This document shows, in pieces, positions 42,449-42,453 of a stretch of 42,453 bases of DNA. Position numbers and translations under genes: made by a program. A model generated the notes under the pieces. It was not told the DNA's origin. It ran no database searches and saw only the letters and a program-made list of their open reading frames with translations. The stretch's first letter is position 1; every line of letters begins with the position of its first letter. Where the stretch lies: NCBI GenBank assembly GCA_020722215.1, contig DYLG01000004.1:1-42453 (forward strand), in the 5' to 3' direction. The stretch comes from Desulfomonile tiedjei (lineage in GTDB: Bacteria; Desulfobacterota; Desulfomonilia; Desulfomonilales; Desulfomonilaceae).

Positions 42449-42453
42449 GCCTC

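Overview
This 42.4 kb, GC-rich bacterial chromosomal window is mostly coding. Gene content (CbpA/CbpM, ferredoxin:thioredoxin reductase-like subunit, Tat-exported SOD, MTH1187-type protein) suggests a Desulfobacterota-like anaerobe, but that is inference. I call about 39 CDS. They include rplM-rpsI; a patatin phospholipase; a MazF/PemK-type toxin-antitoxin pair; a tightly coupled plus-strand operon (cbpA-cbpM-TPR-HAD-grx-FTR-rsmD-coaD-aspC-surE-rnc-sfsA); Tat-SOD; MTH1187-NUDIX-dtd; DUF1285; lytic transglycosylase; HD-GYP; histidine kinase; an orphan pilin-like protein; two glycosyltransferases; a Wzc/BY-kinase; a sigma54 activator; an endonuclease III-like protein; IclR; and HAD. No rRNA, tRNA, CRISPR array, prophage or transposase was recognised. 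The two strongest non-routine signals are: (1) a near-perfect sigma54 -24/-12 promoter (TGGCACGAAACTTGCT, minus strand, 35964-35949) upstream of the BY-kinase, which is divergent from an MshEN-like/GAF/AAA+/Fis sigma54 activator, with a perfect palindrome in the shared intergenic region; and (2) an unusually rich set of dispersed intergenic repeats. These comprise two MITE-like elements with 18-bp terminal inverted repeats, two-hairpin 'GTAGGGGCG...CGCCCCTAC' elements, and five copies of a 'CTTGGTGTCTTTGTGCCTTGGTGGTT' motif often found downstream of a palindrome in fixed orientation. All product names come from reading motifs in translations by eye; no database search was run.
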